The position numbers and the translations under genes were made by a program. The notes below the pieces were generated by a model. The model had not been told where the DNA came from, did not search any database, and saw only the letters and a program-made list of their open reading frames with translations. Shown here piece after piece: positions 1 through 10,975 of a stretch of 64,000 nucleotides of DNA (position 1 is its first letter; every line of letters begins with the position of its first letter). Where the stretch lies: NCBI RefSeq assembly GCF_900141735.1, contig NZ_FQYO01000006.1, forward strand, positions 62,001 to 126,000. Reading direction: 5' to 3'. The stretch comes from Wenxinia saemankumensis (lineage in GTDB: Bacteria; Pseudomonadota; Alphaproteobacteria; Rhodobacterales; Rhodobacteraceae).

Positions 1-2481
1 CGACTCTCCGGATCGGGATGCGGGGATCGGCCCGCCAGACATGGCGGCAGGTCGGACCGATCCCTTGTCGCTGCGCCCCGCCGGGGTCGCGACTTCGCGA
101 TCGGGCGCTCCGCTTCCCGCAACAGGGGACGGATCCCGTTCGTCGAGCCGATCCCCGGCCGACCGACGTCCATCCGCCCCGGCCGGGGATCGGTCCGGCC
201 GCTCGCGCGCGGCCCCGCGCGCCCGCTCCGCCGGCCCCTCATCCAAGGCTGATGCCGGTTCCACGGACTCCATCTGAGGGCCGACGAATTTGCCTGCGCC
301 CGATTCGGGGACCGGGGGCGGGGTCCGGCGCTGTGCCGTCACGTCGGGCCCGGGCGAGCCGGGACGAGCGGCGGCGTTCGGCACAAGGCCCGAGTGGGAG
401 TCCGAGATGATCCCGCTCCCCGGTGCCGCCAACCCGGCCGAAGGATCCCGCACAGCACCGGTCGGAGCCGCGCTGGCGGCCGGTGCCCCCTCCGCCGGCC
501 CGGGATGATCCGCCGGAGGGGCCTGCGCCGAGATCTCGACCGGCAGGACGAGGCGAGGGGCGTGCCCGAGGGCCGTTTCGCCCCAGTGATCGGCGGCGCC
601 CCCTCCCGGCACCGCCGGACCCACATGGGCCGGGAAGTAGAGGCTGAAGGTCGTCCCCTCCCCCAGGACGCTGTCCACGAAGACGAAGCCCCCGGATTGC
701 TTGACGATTCCATAGACCGTCGAGAGGCCGAGACCGGTTCCCTCTCCGATCTTCTTGCTCGTGTAGAACGGCTCGAAGACCCGGCGCAGCTGGTCGGGCG
801 AGATGCCGCAGCCGTGGTCGATCACCCGCATCACGACCCAGGGCCCGGGCGGAACGGTCGCCCGGTCGCGGCACAGCGGCTCGTCCAGCCTGACGGTCTC
901 CGATTCGATCACGATCCGCCCCGTCCCGCCCATCGCATCGCGGGCATTCACGACGAGATTCATCATGATCTGGTCGAGCTGGCGGGGATCGACGCGGATC
1001 GGGGCCAGATCCCCCTGCTGACGGACCTCGAGATCGATCGTCTCGCCCGTGAGCCGGCCGAGAAGATGGGTCATGTCGGCGATCGCATCGTGGGGGTCGA
1101 CGATCTGCAGGACGAGGTTCTGCTTGCGCGAGAAGGCCAGCAGCTGGGAGATCAGGCCGGCCGCGCGGAACGCGTTCTGCTGGATCTGCTTGAGATCCGG
1201 ATAGACGGCGTCCCCCTCGTCCCGGCCGAGGAGGAGGAGGTCGCAATGGCCGGTGATCGCCGTCAGCAGATTGTTGAAATCATGGGCGATGCCGCCGGCG
1301 AGCTGGCCGATCGCCTGCATCTTCTGGGCCTGGTTGAACCGCGCCTCCAGGGATTTGAGTTCGGACACGTCCGTCAGGACGGCGACGAGGTAACGCTCCT
1401 CCGGCGGGCCCGCGGGATGCAGGAAGACCTGGACGAACCAGTCGCGGTGCTGGCCGGTGCCCTGCAGGAATTGCGGGCCGGGCTGGCCGCGCCCCTCGGC
1501 CGTCTCGCGCAGCCAGTCGACGATCGGGCGGCCCAGCCCCTCGAGCAGGTCGGACATCCGCTCCGCCGTGTCGACGGGCATCGGGACGAGGTCGCGCGCC
1601 GCCTGGTTGCTGGCCAGCAATTCCCCCGTCGGGGCGACCTTCAGCATCGGCAGGTCCAGCTGCGCGAGCGCGGCCCAGCCCGTCGCGCCGCCATCCCCCT
1701 CTGCCCCCGGCAGGAGGTAGACCTCGCTGCGCCCGCCCTGCCCGGGCACCGTCGCGACGAGGCAGGAGCGCGGCCCGTCGGCCGATTCGACGGTGCGCAT
1801 CGTCCCGCTCTTCAGCGGCAGGTCGCGGAAGATCAGGTCGAGCGAGCGGGCACGCCCCCCGGTCAGCCGGCGGAACGCCTCGTTCATGTAGAGGACGGCG
1901 CCGCTCGGACCGGCGGTCAGCATCGGCAGGCTCATGTGATCCGTCGGCCGGCCGCCGCCGCGGTCGCCCACGTCCTCCAGCCGCCAGGCGAAGGAGCCCC
2001 CCAGATGGGCCGCGGCCAGCCGAAGGTGGCCCCGGCGCGTGACGATGTCCTCGCGCGCATGCCCGTTCGCCATCGCCGCCTCCTGCAGCCGGGCGCGGAT
2101 CGCGGCGGGATTGGCGAAATGGTCGCGGAACAGCCGGCCGATCGTGTCGGGGCCGGCGGTTTCGAGCCGGCCCGAGGCGGCGGCGTTGCGCGACAGGATG
2201 CGGCCATCGGCATCGGCGATGAAGACGGGCGCGGGGTCGACATGGGACAGGGCGAGCGCGGGATCGACGCGCGCCTCGGACCGGCCCGGATCCGGCCTGC
2301 GCAACAGCAGGACGAGGCCCGCGCCGAGCGTCAGGCCGCCGAACGGAAGCGCCGCGATCCGCAGCCAGACGGGCCCCAGCGCGGCGGCGACGAGGGCCGC
2401 AAGCCCCGACAGGGCGAGGACCAGCGAGGGTGCCGCCCACCGACCGCGCCCCGCCCCGTCCGGCGCGGTCGCTTCCTCCAT
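1..2481 (-). CDS. cckA: CckA-like hybrid sensor histidine kinase (C-terminus beyond window)
   Basis: The frame is open from an ATG at 2481 to base 1 (827 codons) and has no stop in the window, so the gene is partial. Two N-terminal membrane segments (about residues 13-32 and 36-54) are followed by PAS-like regions ([15 protein letters not shown] near 80). The dimerisation box reads [20 protein letters not shown], with the phospho-acceptor His near residue 400. N, G1 and G2 boxes of a HATPase domain follow ([35 protein letters not shown]). This is the CckA signature; CckA feeds phosphate through ChpT to CtrA in alphaproteobacteria. After the ATPase domain (about residue 622) the frame continues for about 205 Ala/Pro/Gly-rich residues with no receiver domain yet, so the receiver presumably lies outside. 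A GTG five codons upstream is an alternative start. Confident for the kinase; cckA assignment is by motif recognition. Confidence 0.85.
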   Translation of the reverse strand, partial: MEEATAPDGAGRGRWAAPSLVLALSGLAALVAAALGPVWLRIAALPFGGLTLGAGLVLLLRRPDPGRSEARVDPALALSHVDPAPVFIADADGRILSRNAAASGRLETAGPDTIGRLFRDHFANPAAIRARLQEAAMANGHAREDIVTRRGHLRLAAAHLGGSFAWRLEDVGDRGGGRPTDHMSLPMLTAGPSGAVLYMNEAFRRLTGGRARSLDLIFRDLPLKSGTMRTVESADGPRSCLVATVPGQGGRSEVYLLPGAEGDGGATGWAALAQLDLPMLKVAPTGELLASNQAARDLVPMPVDTAERMSDLLEGLGRPIVDWLRETAEGRGQPGPQFLQGTGQHRDWFVQVFLHPAGPPEERYLVAVLTDVSELKSLEARFNQAQKMQAIGQLAGGIAHDFNNLLTAITGHCDLLLLGRDEGDAVYPDLKQIQQNAFRAAGLISQLLAFSRKQNLVLQIVDPHDAIADMTHLLGRLTGETIDLEVRQQGDLAPIRVDPRQLDQIMMNLVVNARDAMGGTGRIVIESETVRLDEPLCRDRATVPPGPWVVMRVIDHGCGISPDQLRRVFEPFYTSKKIGEGTGLGLSTVYGIVKQSGGFVFVDSVLGEGTTFSLYFPAHVGPAVPGGGAADHWGETALGHAPRLVLPVEISAQAPPADHPGPAEGAPAASAAPTGAVRDPSAGLAAPGSGIISDSHSGLVPNAAARPGSPGPDVTAQRRTPPPVPESGAGKFVGPQMESVEPASALDEGPAERARGAARERPDRSPAGADGRRSAGDRLDERDPSPVAGSGAPDREVATPAGRSDKGSVRPAAMSGGPIPASRSGES

Positions 2482-2602
2482 CCCGTCATGGTGCACGCCG
2501 GCGTCCCCGTTCGATTCCTCGCCTTCCGTCTTCGCCGAGCGGCGTTAAGGCCGAGTAAACGCGAGAGACGACGACCGGGCAATCCCGCGGCGCAGGTGGC
2601 TC

Positions 2603-3754
2603 TCAGGGCCGCGCGAGGAGGGCAAGGTAGAAGCCGTCGCCGCCCGGTCCCGGGATCCAGCGCCGCTCGAGTCGCGACTGCCAGTCGGCGGCCCAGCCGG
2701 CGCGTGCCGCGTTCACCCGATCTTCATTCTCGTCCCTGAAGATCGAGCAGGTCATGTAGGCCAGAATCCCCCCGGGCCGGACATGCCGGGCGGCCTCGGC
2801 GAGGATGTCGTCCTGCAGGGCCGTGAGTTCGGCCAGTCGATCCGGAGTCAGGCGCCATTTCGCCTCGGGCGCCCGGCGCCACGTGCCCGAGCCGGAGCAG
2901 GGCGCGTCGACGATCACGAGGTCGGCCAGCAGACCGGGGGGCAGGTCCGGCACGACCTCCACCTCCGCGCCGAGACGGAGGGCGCGCGGCGCGATGTCGG
3001 CCATGCGGGCGGGATCGGCGTCGTGCGCGACGACCCGGCCGGCGCCCCGGGCCGCGACGGCGAGGGACTTGCCGCCCCCGCCGGCGCAATAGTCGAGGAT
3101 CGTCTCGCCCCCCGCCAGGGGAAGCGAGAGGATCGCGGCCTGCGAACTCGCGTCCTGCAGGTCGATCAGCCCCTCGCGGAAGGCGGCGCTCGCCGCGACG
3201 CGACGCGCATTGCGCGTCACCTCGAGCGCGGTCGCCACGTCGGCGAGGGGGGAGACCGAGATGCCCTCTTCGGCGAGGCGCTCGGCCGCGACGCCGCGGT
3301 CGCCCAGCGCCCGCAGAAAGACCGGCGCCCGGTCGCGCTGCGCCGCGAGGGCCGCCTCCGCCCCCGCGCCGAGGGCGGCATCGGCATGGGGCAGCAGCCA
3401 GTCGGGCCAGTCCAGCCGCGTGCCCCGGTCGGCGGGCGCCGCGCCCGGTCGCTCGCCTTCGTCGAGCGGAGGGGGCGCGTGCCCCTGTCCGGTGAAGAGC
3501 GTCGCAGGATCGGTCCCGTCCAGCCGCAGCGTGCCGAGGACGAGCCCGCGCCCGGTCAGCGCACCGCCGGCAGCTGCCGCGCTGCGGCGGCGGCGGACGG
3601 CGTCGTAGACGAGGTCGCGGACGGCGGCGCGGTCGCCCGACCCGGCATAGCGGGCGCCCCGCGCCCAGCGGAGCAGCGCGCGCTCAACCGGGGCGCCGTC
3701 CAGCCAGTCGTCGAGCACCGAGATCGCCGCCGCGGCGCGGGCGCCCGGGGTCAA
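2603..3754 (-). CDS. rsmB: 16S rRNA m5C methyltransferase, RsmB/NOP2 family
   Basis: A 383-residue RsmB-family protein that methylates cytosine C5 in 16S rRNA using S-adenosylmethionine. The N-terminal helical NusB-like region is followed by the Rossmann fold, with the SAM-binding glycine loop ILDYCAGGGGKSLA. Motif IV is VDAPCSGSGTWRR and motif VI is AYMTCSIFRDENEDRV; these carry the two catalytic cysteines (release Cys in PCSG, nucleophile in TCS). It lies 31 bases downstream of guaB on the same strand, so the two are probably co-transcribed. The N-terminal part is shorter than E. coli RsmB, as is usual in alphaproteobacteria. The exact target base cannot be read from sequence. Confidence 0.88.
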   Translation of the reverse strand: MTPGARAAAAISVLDDWLDGAPVERALLRWARGARYAGSGDRAAVRDLVYDAVRRRRSAAAAGGALTGRGLVLGTLRLDGTDPATLFTGQGHAPPPLDEGERPGAAPADRGTRLDWPDWLLPHADAALGAGAEAALAAQRDRAPVFLRALGDRGVAAERLAEEGISVSPLADVATALEVTRNARRVAASAAFREGLIDLQDASSQAAILSLPLAGGETILDYCAGGGGKSLAVAARGAGRVVAHDADPARMADIAPRALRLGAEVEVVPDLPPGLLADLVIVDAPCSGSGTWRRAPEAKWRLTPDRLAELTALQDDILAEAARHVRPGGILAYMTCSIFRDENEDRVNAARAGWAADWQSRLERRWIPGPGGDGFYLALLARP

Positions 3755-3785
3755 GCCATCACCTCAGGATCGCACCGCAAGCCGC

Positions 3786-5252
<1,467 letters not shown>

Positions 5253-5350
5253 TCAGCAATGCGGCCCCTTACGCCAAGGCCGGGGGCGGGGCAACCGCCC
5301 GGTCCGGGCGCCCCTGTTCGGCGATCCCGGGGCGGGATAGGAGGGCGGCG

Positions 5351-6010
5351 ATGACGCGCCCCCTCTCCTTCCTGCCGCGCCCGGTCCGGCTGGCGCTGCG
5401 CCTCGCGCTCGTCGCGGCGCTGGTCTGGGCCTTGCTGGCGCTGTCGGACCGGGCGATGGCCCTGGTGATGCGGTTCGAGACCGGCGAGGCGCGGATGCTG
5501 AGCGCCGCGATCTTCGCCGCCTATGCGCTGCTGCTGGCGATTCCCTTCGTCCCGGCGGTGGAGATCGGGATCTCCATCCTCGTCATGCGGGGGGCGGATT
5601 ACGCGCCCTTCGTCTGGGGCGCGACGGGTGCGGGGCTGATGATCGCCTGGGCCGCGGGGCGGTTCGTGCCGCTGACCTTCCTCGTCCGGCTGGCGCGCGA
5701 CCTGCGCCTCGTCCGGATCGAGGCGCTGCTGATGCGGCTGCGGGACATGAATCCGCCGGCGCGGGCGGCCGCCCTGTCGGCCGCCCTGCCCCGGCCGGTC
5801 GCGGCGCTGCTGACGGACTGGCGCTACCTGACGCTTGCGCTGCTCCTGAACCTGCCGGGGACGATCGTGCTGGGCGGCGGTGGCGGGCTGATGCTGCTGG
5901 CCGGCATGTCGGGGTTGTTCCGGGGGCCGCTGGTGCTCGCCACGGTGCTGCTCGCCACGCTGCCGGTGCCGCTGGCGGTCTGGCTTCTGGGGACCGGCGT
6001 GCTGGCGTGA
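5351..6010 (+). CDS. Polytopic membrane protein, possibly VTT/DedA-like
   Basis: A 219-residue hydrophobic protein with about five membrane segments. The stretch around residues 60-110 (IPFVPAVEIG...GADYAPFVWGATGAG...AAGRFVPL) recalls the FVPG/lGa/GR pattern of SNARE-associated (VTT, TVP38/DedA) proteins, and a glycine-rich re-entrant-like motif (LNLPGTIVLGGGGGLMLLAG) lies near residue 165. The resemblance is weak and the function is unknown. It is divergent from guaB and 88 bases upstream of the ASKHA-domain gene on the same strand. Confidence 0.7.
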   Translation: MTRPLSFLPRPVRLALRLALVAALVWALLALSDRAMALVMRFETGEARMLSAAIFAAYALLLAIPFVPAVEIGISILVMRGADYAPFVWGATGAGLMIAWAAGRFVPLTFLVRLARDLRLVRIEALLMRLRDMNPPARAAALSAALPRPVAALLTDWRYLTLALLLNLPGTIVLGGGGGLMLLAGMSGLFRGPLVLATVLLATLPVPLAVWLLGTGVLA

Positions 6011-6098
6011 CGCGGGCGACGCGGAACGCGTCGCTTCCCCCTCTTTAACCTGCCGGACGCGCCGCTATGGTCCGGCGCGCAAGTCACGAGGAGGCCCC

Positions 6099-8135
6099 AT
6101 GGCCGAGGATCCGCTCGTCATCTTCACGCCTTCGGGCAAGCGCGGCCGCGTGCCCGCCGGCACGCCGGTCCTGGCGGCCGCGCGGCGGCTCGGCGTCGAT
6201 CTGGACAGCGTCTGCGGCGGGCGGGGCATCTGCTCCAAGTGCCAGGTCAGTCCCGGCCGGGGCGATTTCCCCAAGTTCGGCGTCACCGTCGCCCCCGGCG
6301 CGCTGAGCGCGTGGAACGAGGTCGAGGCGCGCTACGACCGGATCCGGGGGCTGAAGGAGGGGCGCCGCCTCGGCTGCCAGGCGCAGATCCTGTCCGACGT
6401 GGTGATCGACGTCCCGCCCGAGAGCCAGGTCCACCGGCAGGTCGTGCGCAAGAGCGCGAGCGCGCGCGAGATCGTCATGGACCCGGCGACGAAGCTCTAT
6501 TTCGTGACCGTGCCCGAACCCGACATGCACGAGCCCTCGGGCGATCTGGAACGGCTCGCCGCCGCGCTGAAGGAGGCCTGGGGGATCGAGCGGCTGACCG
6601 CGCCGCTGCCTGTCCTCTCGCGGCTCCAGCCCGTCCTGCGCAAGGGCAAGTGGGAGGTGACCGTCGCGCTGCACAAGGGGCACCGGGACGAGGCGCATCG
6701 CCTGATCGACCTCTGGCCCGGCTTTCACGAGGGCCGGCTCTACGGGCTGGCCATCGACCTCGGCTCGACCACCATCGCGGCGCATCTGACCGATCTGCGC
6801 AACGGCACGGTCAAGGCGAGTGCGGGGGTGATGAACCCGCAGATCCGCTTCGGCGAGGATCTGATGAGCCGGGTCAGCTACGCGATGATGAACGAGGGCG
6901 GCGCGGCCGAGATGACGGCGGCGGTGCGGGACGCGATCTCGCGCCTCGCCGCCGAGATCGCGACGGAGGTAGGGATCGAGGCGCGCGACATCGTCGAGGC
7001 GGTCTTTGTCTGCAACCCGGTGATGCACCACCTGCTGCTGGGGATCGACCCGGTGGAGCTCGGCCAGGCGCCCTTCGCCCTCGCCACGTCCGAGAGCTTG
7101 TCGCTCGACGCGGCCGAGCTGGGGCTGACCGGCCTGTCCGACGCCGCCCGGGTGTTCGTCCTGCCCTGCATCGCGGGCCATGTCGGCGCCGATGCCGCCG
7201 CCGTCGCGCTGTCGGAAGAGCCGGGCAAGTCCGAGGACCTAGTGCTGGTGGTCGACGTGGGCACCAATGCCGAGATCCTGCTGGGCGACCGGGACGGCGT
7301 CCTCGCCTGTTCCTCGCCCACCGGGCCGGCCTTCGAGGGGGCGCAGATCAGCTCGGGCCAGCGCGCCGCGCCCGGCGCGATCGAGCGGGTCGAGATCGAC
7401 CCGCAGACGAAGGAGCCGCGTTTCCGCGTGATCGGATGCGAGCTCTGGTCCGACGAGGCCGGCTTTGCCGAGCAAGCCGGAACCGTCACCGGCATCTGCG
7501 GCTCGGGCATCATCGAGGCGGTGGCCGAGATGCGGATGGCGGGGCTGCTCGACGCGAAGGGCCTGATCGGCTCGGCCGAGCAGACCGGGACCGACCGCTG
7601 CGAGGCCGAGGGCCGGACCCATGCCTACCTGATCCACGACGGGACCGAGGCGGGCGGGCCCCGCATCACGGTCACGCAGGGTGACATCCGGGCGATCCAG
7701 CTGGCGAAATCCGCGCTCTATGCCGGGGCGCGGCTGCTGATGGACGAGCGCGGCGTGGACGCGGTCGGGCGCGTCGTGCTCGCGGGGGCCTTCGGCGCGC
7801 ATATCTCGCCCAAGCACGCGATGGTGCTGGGGATGATCCCCGACGTGCCGCTGGACAAGGTGACGAGCGCGGGGAACGCGGCCGGCACCGGGGCGCGGAT
7901 CGCGCTCTGCTCCGTCGCGGCGCGGGCCCGGATCGAGGCGGAGGTGCGCCGCATCCACAAGGTCGAGACGGCGATCGAGCCCCGCTTCCAGGAGCATTTC
8001 GTGGCCGCCAACGCGATCCCCCACGCCACCGCGCCCTTCGCCAACCTGCGGGCCGTCGCCCCGCTGCCGGACGTGTCGTTCAACACCGGCGGCGGGGGCG
8101 AGGGCGGGCGGCGCAGGCGGCGGCGCGACGCTTGA
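6099..8135 (+). CDS. RACo-like 2Fe-2S/ASKHA ATPase (DUF4445), corrinoid-protein activator
   Basis: A 678-residue protein with an N-terminal plant-type [2Fe-2S] ferredoxin domain (cysteines in SVCGGRGICSKCQV and GRRLGCQAQ, residues about 35-105), a linker, and a C-terminal ASKHA ATPase fold. Phosphate-loop-like motifs are YGLAIDLGSTTIAAHLTD near residue 218 and LVVDVGTNAEILLGD near 383. This is the architecture of RACo/RamA, which use ATP to reduce cob(II)alamin in corrinoid methyltransferase systems so that the inactive cofactor re-enters the methyl cycle. The start is fixed by AGGAGG just upstream of the ATG. No methyltransferase or corrinoid protein gene lies nearby, so its client must be elsewhere. 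The C-terminus ends in an Arg-rich tail ([10 protein letters not shown]). tRNA-Gly follows 43 bases after the stop. Confidence 0.88.
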   Translation: MAEDPLVIFTPSGKRGRVPAGTPVLAAARRLGVDLDSVCGGRGICSKCQVSPGRGDFPKFGVTVAPGALSAWNEVEARYDRIRGLKEGRRLGCQAQILSDVVIDVPPESQVHRQVVRKSASAREIVMDPATKLYFVTVPEPDMHEPSGDLERLAAALKEAWGIERLTAPLPVLSRLQPVLRKGKWEVTVALHKGHRDEAHRLIDLWPGFHEGRLYGLAIDLGSTTIAAHLTDLRNGTVKASAGVMNPQIRFGEDLMSRVSYAMMNEGGAAEMTAAVRDAISRLAAEIATEVGIEARDIVEAVFVCNPVMHHLLLGIDPVELGQAPFALATSESLSLDAAELGLTGLSDAARVFVLPCIAGHVGADAAAVALSEEPGKSEDLVLVVDVGTNAEILLGDRDGVLACSSPTGPAFEGAQISSGQRAAPGAIERVEIDPQTKEPRFRVIGCELWSDEAGFAEQAGTVTGICGSGIIEAVAEMRMAGLLDAKGLIGSAEQTGTDRCEAEGRTHAYLIHDGTEAGGPRITVTQGDIRAIQLAKSALYAGARLLMDERGVDAVGRVVLAGAFGAHISPKHAMVLGMIPDVPLDKVTSAGNAAGTGARIALCSVAARARIEAEVRRIHKVETAIEPRFQEHFVAANAIPHATAPFANLRAVAPLPDVSFNTGGGGEGGRRRRRRDA

Positions 8136-8178
8136 CGGGAGGGGGGGCGCGGCGTATCTCACGCCTCACCAGACCGGT

Positions 8179-8252
8179 GCGGGTATGGTGAAAAGGTATC
8201 ACACGAGCTTCCCAAGCTCTTGTTACGGGTTCGATTCCCGTTACCCGCTCCA
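8179..8252 (+). tRNA. tRNA-Gly (anticodon CCC)
   Basis: A 74-base cloverleaf with encoded CCA. The acceptor stem GCGGGTA pairs with TACCCGC, the anticodon loop TTCCCAA gives anticodon CCC, the T arm is ACGGG-TTCGATT-CCCGT, the discriminator is T and CCA ends at 8252. It reads the codon GGG, which is frequent in this GC-rich genome. Confidence 0.95.
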
Positions 8253-8312
8253 CTCCCCCCCTGACGAGACCCGGGCGAGATACGCAGGGCCTGCCGCCTC
8301 GGCGCGCGGGGC

Positions 8313-9041
8313 CTAGGGCGCCGCGCCTTCGAAATAGGCGGCGAGCGCCGCGATCTCGGCCTCGCCCAGCGATTGCGCGACGAGCTGCATGGTGGAGTTG
8401 GGCCGCGCCCGTTCGCGGTATTCGTAGAGCGCCAGCATCAGGTCGCCGCGCGCCATGCCGGTGATCCCGGGAATGTCGTCGGTCCCGCCGGGCACGTGGC
8501 AGGCGGCGCATTCGCCCGACAGGTATTCGCCGTAAGCGGCGTCGCCCTCCATCGCGAGGACATGCTCTGGCACCGCGACCTCGCCGATGGCGGGGGCGGG
8601 CGGCAGGGTATGGGTGCGCAGATAGGTCATCAGGTCGTTGCGCGCCTGCTCGTCCGCGACGACGGGATGGTTCTCCGGAAAGCCCATGGAGGCGGGATCG
8701 GCGAGCATCGCGTGCATGCTGTCCCGTTCCCAGGTCACGCCCTGCTCTCCCAGCGCGACCAGCGCCGGGGAATAGGCGAAATCCTCAAGCGAGCCGGCGA
8801 GCCGGCCCACGAATTCCTGCAGATGGGGGCCGACGCCGCTTTCCGCGTCCTCGCCGATCTCGTGGCAGACCGCACATTGCGCGAAGACGATCTCGCCCGC
8901 GGCCGAGGATCCGCCGCATTGCAGGGCGATCTCGGCCGGGTCGGTCAGGGTCGGGTCGAAATCCTGCGCCGCCGCGGCGACCGGCCACGCGGCGAGAACG
9001 AGGAGGCCCAGCGGGCGCGTCTGGCGGGCATTCGTCATCAT
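8313..9041 (-). CDS. Dihaem c-type cytochrome, exported
   Basis: A protein of about 242 residues with a signal peptide ending near AAAAQD (residue 26) and two CxxCH haem c motifs, CAVCH near residue 56 and CAACH near residue 182, so two class I cytochrome domains in tandem in the periplasm. A WERDSMHAMLADPASMGFPENHP segment in domain 1 and RERARPNSTM in domain 2 supply candidate distal Met ligands. The second domain resembles the cytochrome subunit of flavocytochrome c sulfide dehydrogenases and c4-type cytochromes, but no flavoprotein or dehydrogenase gene is adjacent, so the electron donor is unknown. A longer frame exists upstream; I chose the ATG at 9041 because it begins directly before the signal peptide. 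An ATG at 9038 is equally possible. Confidence 0.85.
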   Translation of the reverse strand: MMTNARQTRPLGLLVLAAWPVAAAAQDFDPTLTDPAEIALQCGGSSAAGEIVFAQCAVCHEIGEDAESGVGPHLQEFVGRLAGSLEDFAYSPALVALGEQGVTWERDSMHAMLADPASMGFPENHPVVADEQARNDLMTYLRTHTLPPAPAIGEVAVPEHVLAMEGDAAYGEYLSGECAACHVPGGTDDIPGITGMARGDLMLALYEYRERARPNSTMQLVAQSLGEAEIAALAAYFEGAAP

Positions 9042-9099
9042 GAATGTCAGCCTAGCCGATTCCTGCCGCAGGGGAAGGGGGGACGGGAGGCGCGGGGCC

Positions 9100-10701
9100 T
9101 CACCTTCCGCGGAAGATCGTGCCGAAGACGCCGCGGATGATCCGCCGGCCCGTCGTGCCCCGCAGCTCTTTGACCAGCGCCTCGGACAGCGCGCCGCCGA
9201 GGCTGTCCGCCGTTCCACTCCGCCGCGTGCCGATCTCGCGCGCGCGCCCTGCCCCTGCGCGGCCGCCGTCCCAGCGCCGCGCATGGCCGAACTCGCGCTC
9301 CTGCGGCATCGCGTCGGGGCGGGCGGTCCGCTCGACCTCTCTTGCGGCGGCGTCGGCCCGGGCGCGCAGCATCTCGGCCGCGCTCTCGCGGTCGAGCCTG
9401 GTGTCGTATTTTCCGCCCAGCCCGGACCCCGCGATCAGCGCGGCGCGCTCCTCCTCCGTCAGGGGGCCGAGCTGGCTGGCGGGCGGGCGGATCAGGGTGC
9501 GCTCGGCGATGCCGGGGCGGCCCTTCTCGTCGAGGAAGGACGTCACCGCCTCGCCCGTGCCGACATCGCGGATCGCGTCGGCGATGTCGAAGGCGGGATT
9601 GTCGCGGTAGGTCTCGGCCGCCTCCTCCAGCGCCCTGCGGTCCCTCGCGGTGAAGGCGCGCAGCGCGTGCTGCACCCGGTTGCCGAGCTGACCCAGCACC
9701 GTGTCCGGGACGTCGGCCGGGTTCTGGGTGACGAAGTAGACGCCCACCCCCTTGGACCGGATCAGCCGGGCGACCTGTTCGACCTTGTCCACCAGCGCGG
9801 GCGGGGCGCCGTCGAACAGCAGGTGCGCCTCGTCGAAGAAGAAGACGAGCGTCGGCCGGTCGGGATTGCCCACCTCCGGCAGCTCCTCGAACAGTTCGGA
9901 GAGCAGCCAGAGCAGGAAGGTCGCGTAGAGCCGGGGCGAGGCCATCAGCCTGTCGGCCGCCAGGATGTTCACCACCCCCCGCCCGTCCGCCGATTGCCGT
10001 ATCATGTCGGCCAGCTGCAGGGCCGGCTCGCCGAAGAAATCCGTCCCGCCCTGCGTCTCGAGCACGAGAAGCGCCCGCTGGATCGCCCCGATCGAGGCGG
10101 TGCCGACATTGCCGTATTCCAGCGACAGCGCCCTGGCGTTCTGGCCGCACCAGACCAGCAGGGCCCGCAGGTCCGCAAGGTCCAGCAGCGGCAGCCCCTG
10201 CTCGTCCGCGACACGGAAGGCGATGGTGAGCACCCCCTCCTGCACCTCGGTGAGGTCGAGCAGCCGCGCCAGCAGCAGTGGCCCCATTTCGGCGATCGTG
10301 GCCCGGACCGGGTGGCCCTGCGCGCCGAACAGGTCCCAGAAGGTGACCGGAACGGCGCCGTAGCGCAGGTCGAGGCCGATCGTTGCCGCCCGCTCGGCGA
10401 AGGCAGTGTGCAGCTTGCCCCCGGCATCGCCGGGATGGCCGAGACCGGAGAGGTCGCCCTTCACGTCCGAAAGGAAGACCGGGACGCCCGCGGCCGAGAA
10501 CCCCTCGGCCAGGATCTGGAGCGTGACCGTCTTGCCGGTGCCGGTCGCGCCCGCGATCAGCCCGTGCCGGTTCGCCTTGTCGAGGCGGAGATGTTGCGGC
10601 GCCCCGTAGCCGGGCCCGCCCCCGCCGACGAGGATCAGGCCCTCCTGCCGGGCGGCCTCGCCCTCGGGTGCGGCGCCTGCGCCGGCATCGGAATCCGCCA
10701 T
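9100..10701 (-). CDS. HerA-like P-loop ATPase (DUF853 family)
   Basis: A 533-residue ATPase of the HerA/FtsK superfamily, DUF853 type. Walker A is [16 protein letters not shown] near residue 45 and Walker [14 protein letters not shown] near residue 287; a downstream arginine/sensor region ([19 protein letters not shown]) is typical. Bacterial members are cytosolic and of uncertain role; DNA translocation is inferred from the superfamily only. The start at 10701 is preceded by GAGGAACGAAG, a good ribosome binding site; upstream codons in frame look non-coding. The C-terminal 80 residues are Arg-rich and probably disordered before a short conserved end ([15 protein letters not shown]). Confidence 0.85.
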   Translation of the reverse strand: MADSDAGAGAAPEGEAARQEGLILVGGGGPGYGAPQHLRLDKANRHGLIAGATGTGKTVTLQILAEGFSAAGVPVFLSDVKGDLSGLGHPGDAGGKLHTAFAERAATIGLDLRYGAVPVTFWDLFGAQGHPVRATIAEMGPLLLARLLDLTEVQEGVLTIAFRVADEQGLPLLDLADLRALLVWCGQNARALSLEYGNVGTASIGAIQRALLVLETQGGTDFFGEPALQLADMIRQSADGRGVVNILAADRLMASPRLYATFLLWLLSELFEELPEVGNPDRPTLVFFFDEAHLLFDGAPPALVDKVEQVARLIRSKGVGVYFVTQNPADVPDTVLGQLGNRVQHALRAFTARDRRALEEAAETYRDNPAFDIADAIRDVGTGEAVTSFLDEKGRPGIAERTLIRPPASQLGPLTEEERAALIAGSGLGGKYDTRLDRESAAEMLRARADAAAREVERTARPDAMPQEREFGHARRWDGGRAGAGRAREIGTRRSGTADSLGGALSEALVKELRGTTGRRIIRGVFGTIFRGR

Positions 10702-10794
10702 CTTCGTTCCTCGCGCGCGGGGGGCGGGGCCTGCCCCCCCCTTCCGGGGCCGAGAGGCCGCCGGCCTTTCCGGCCGACAATACAAACTTAGGAA

Positions 10795-10890
10795 TTCTCT
10801 GCCAGTCTGCGTGGGCCGGGCGCGGCCTCTCCCGCGACCGGCGTTTCCTCCCTGTCAGACTGACCGCGCCCCCCGTGGCGCGGTTTTTTT
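10795..10890 (+). ncRNA. Candidate small RNA 1 (5' end approximate)
   Basis: CAGTCTG at 10803-10809 is the exact reverse complement of CAGACTG at 10856-10862, closing a domain of about 60 bases. A perfect 8-bp terminator stem with a T run follows directly. The loop carries a TTTCCTCCCTG pyrimidine stretch that could pair with ribosome binding sites. No gene ends upstream on this strand, so the terminator has no other obvious client. The 5' end and promoter are not clear (TACAAACTT near 10791 is only a weak -10). I do not recognise a known family. Confidence 0.4.
10863..10890 (+). terminator. Intrinsic terminator of candidate small RNA 1
   Basis: ACCGCGCC (10863-10870) and GGCGCGGT (10877-10884) form a perfect stem with a 6-base loop, followed by a run of seven T (10884-10890). 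The T run lies only on the right, so it acts on plus-strand transcripts. Confidence 0.75.
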
Positions 10891-10940
10891 CGTCGCCCTC
10901 CTGCCCCGGGCGTCGGGGCCGGCAAGGATCCGCAAGGGTG

Positions 10941-10969
10941 TTGACGGCTTCGAAGCCCTGTCGTAGCGT
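10941..10969 (+). promoter_or_regulatory. Sigma-70-type promoter for candidate small RNA 2
   Basis: TTGACG at 10941-10946, a 17-base spacer, and TAGCGT at 10964-10969. The -35 is near consensus and the -10 is weak, as is common in GC-rich alphaproteobacteria. Initiation is expected near 10976. Confidence 0.45.
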
Positions 10970-10975
10970 CCCGCG

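Noticed and set aside
394-2739. Long plus-strand frame of 781 codons opposite the sensor kinase
   Set aside because: It is antisense to a protein with clear PAS, HisKA and HATPase motifs; long antisense frames arise from the GC bias.
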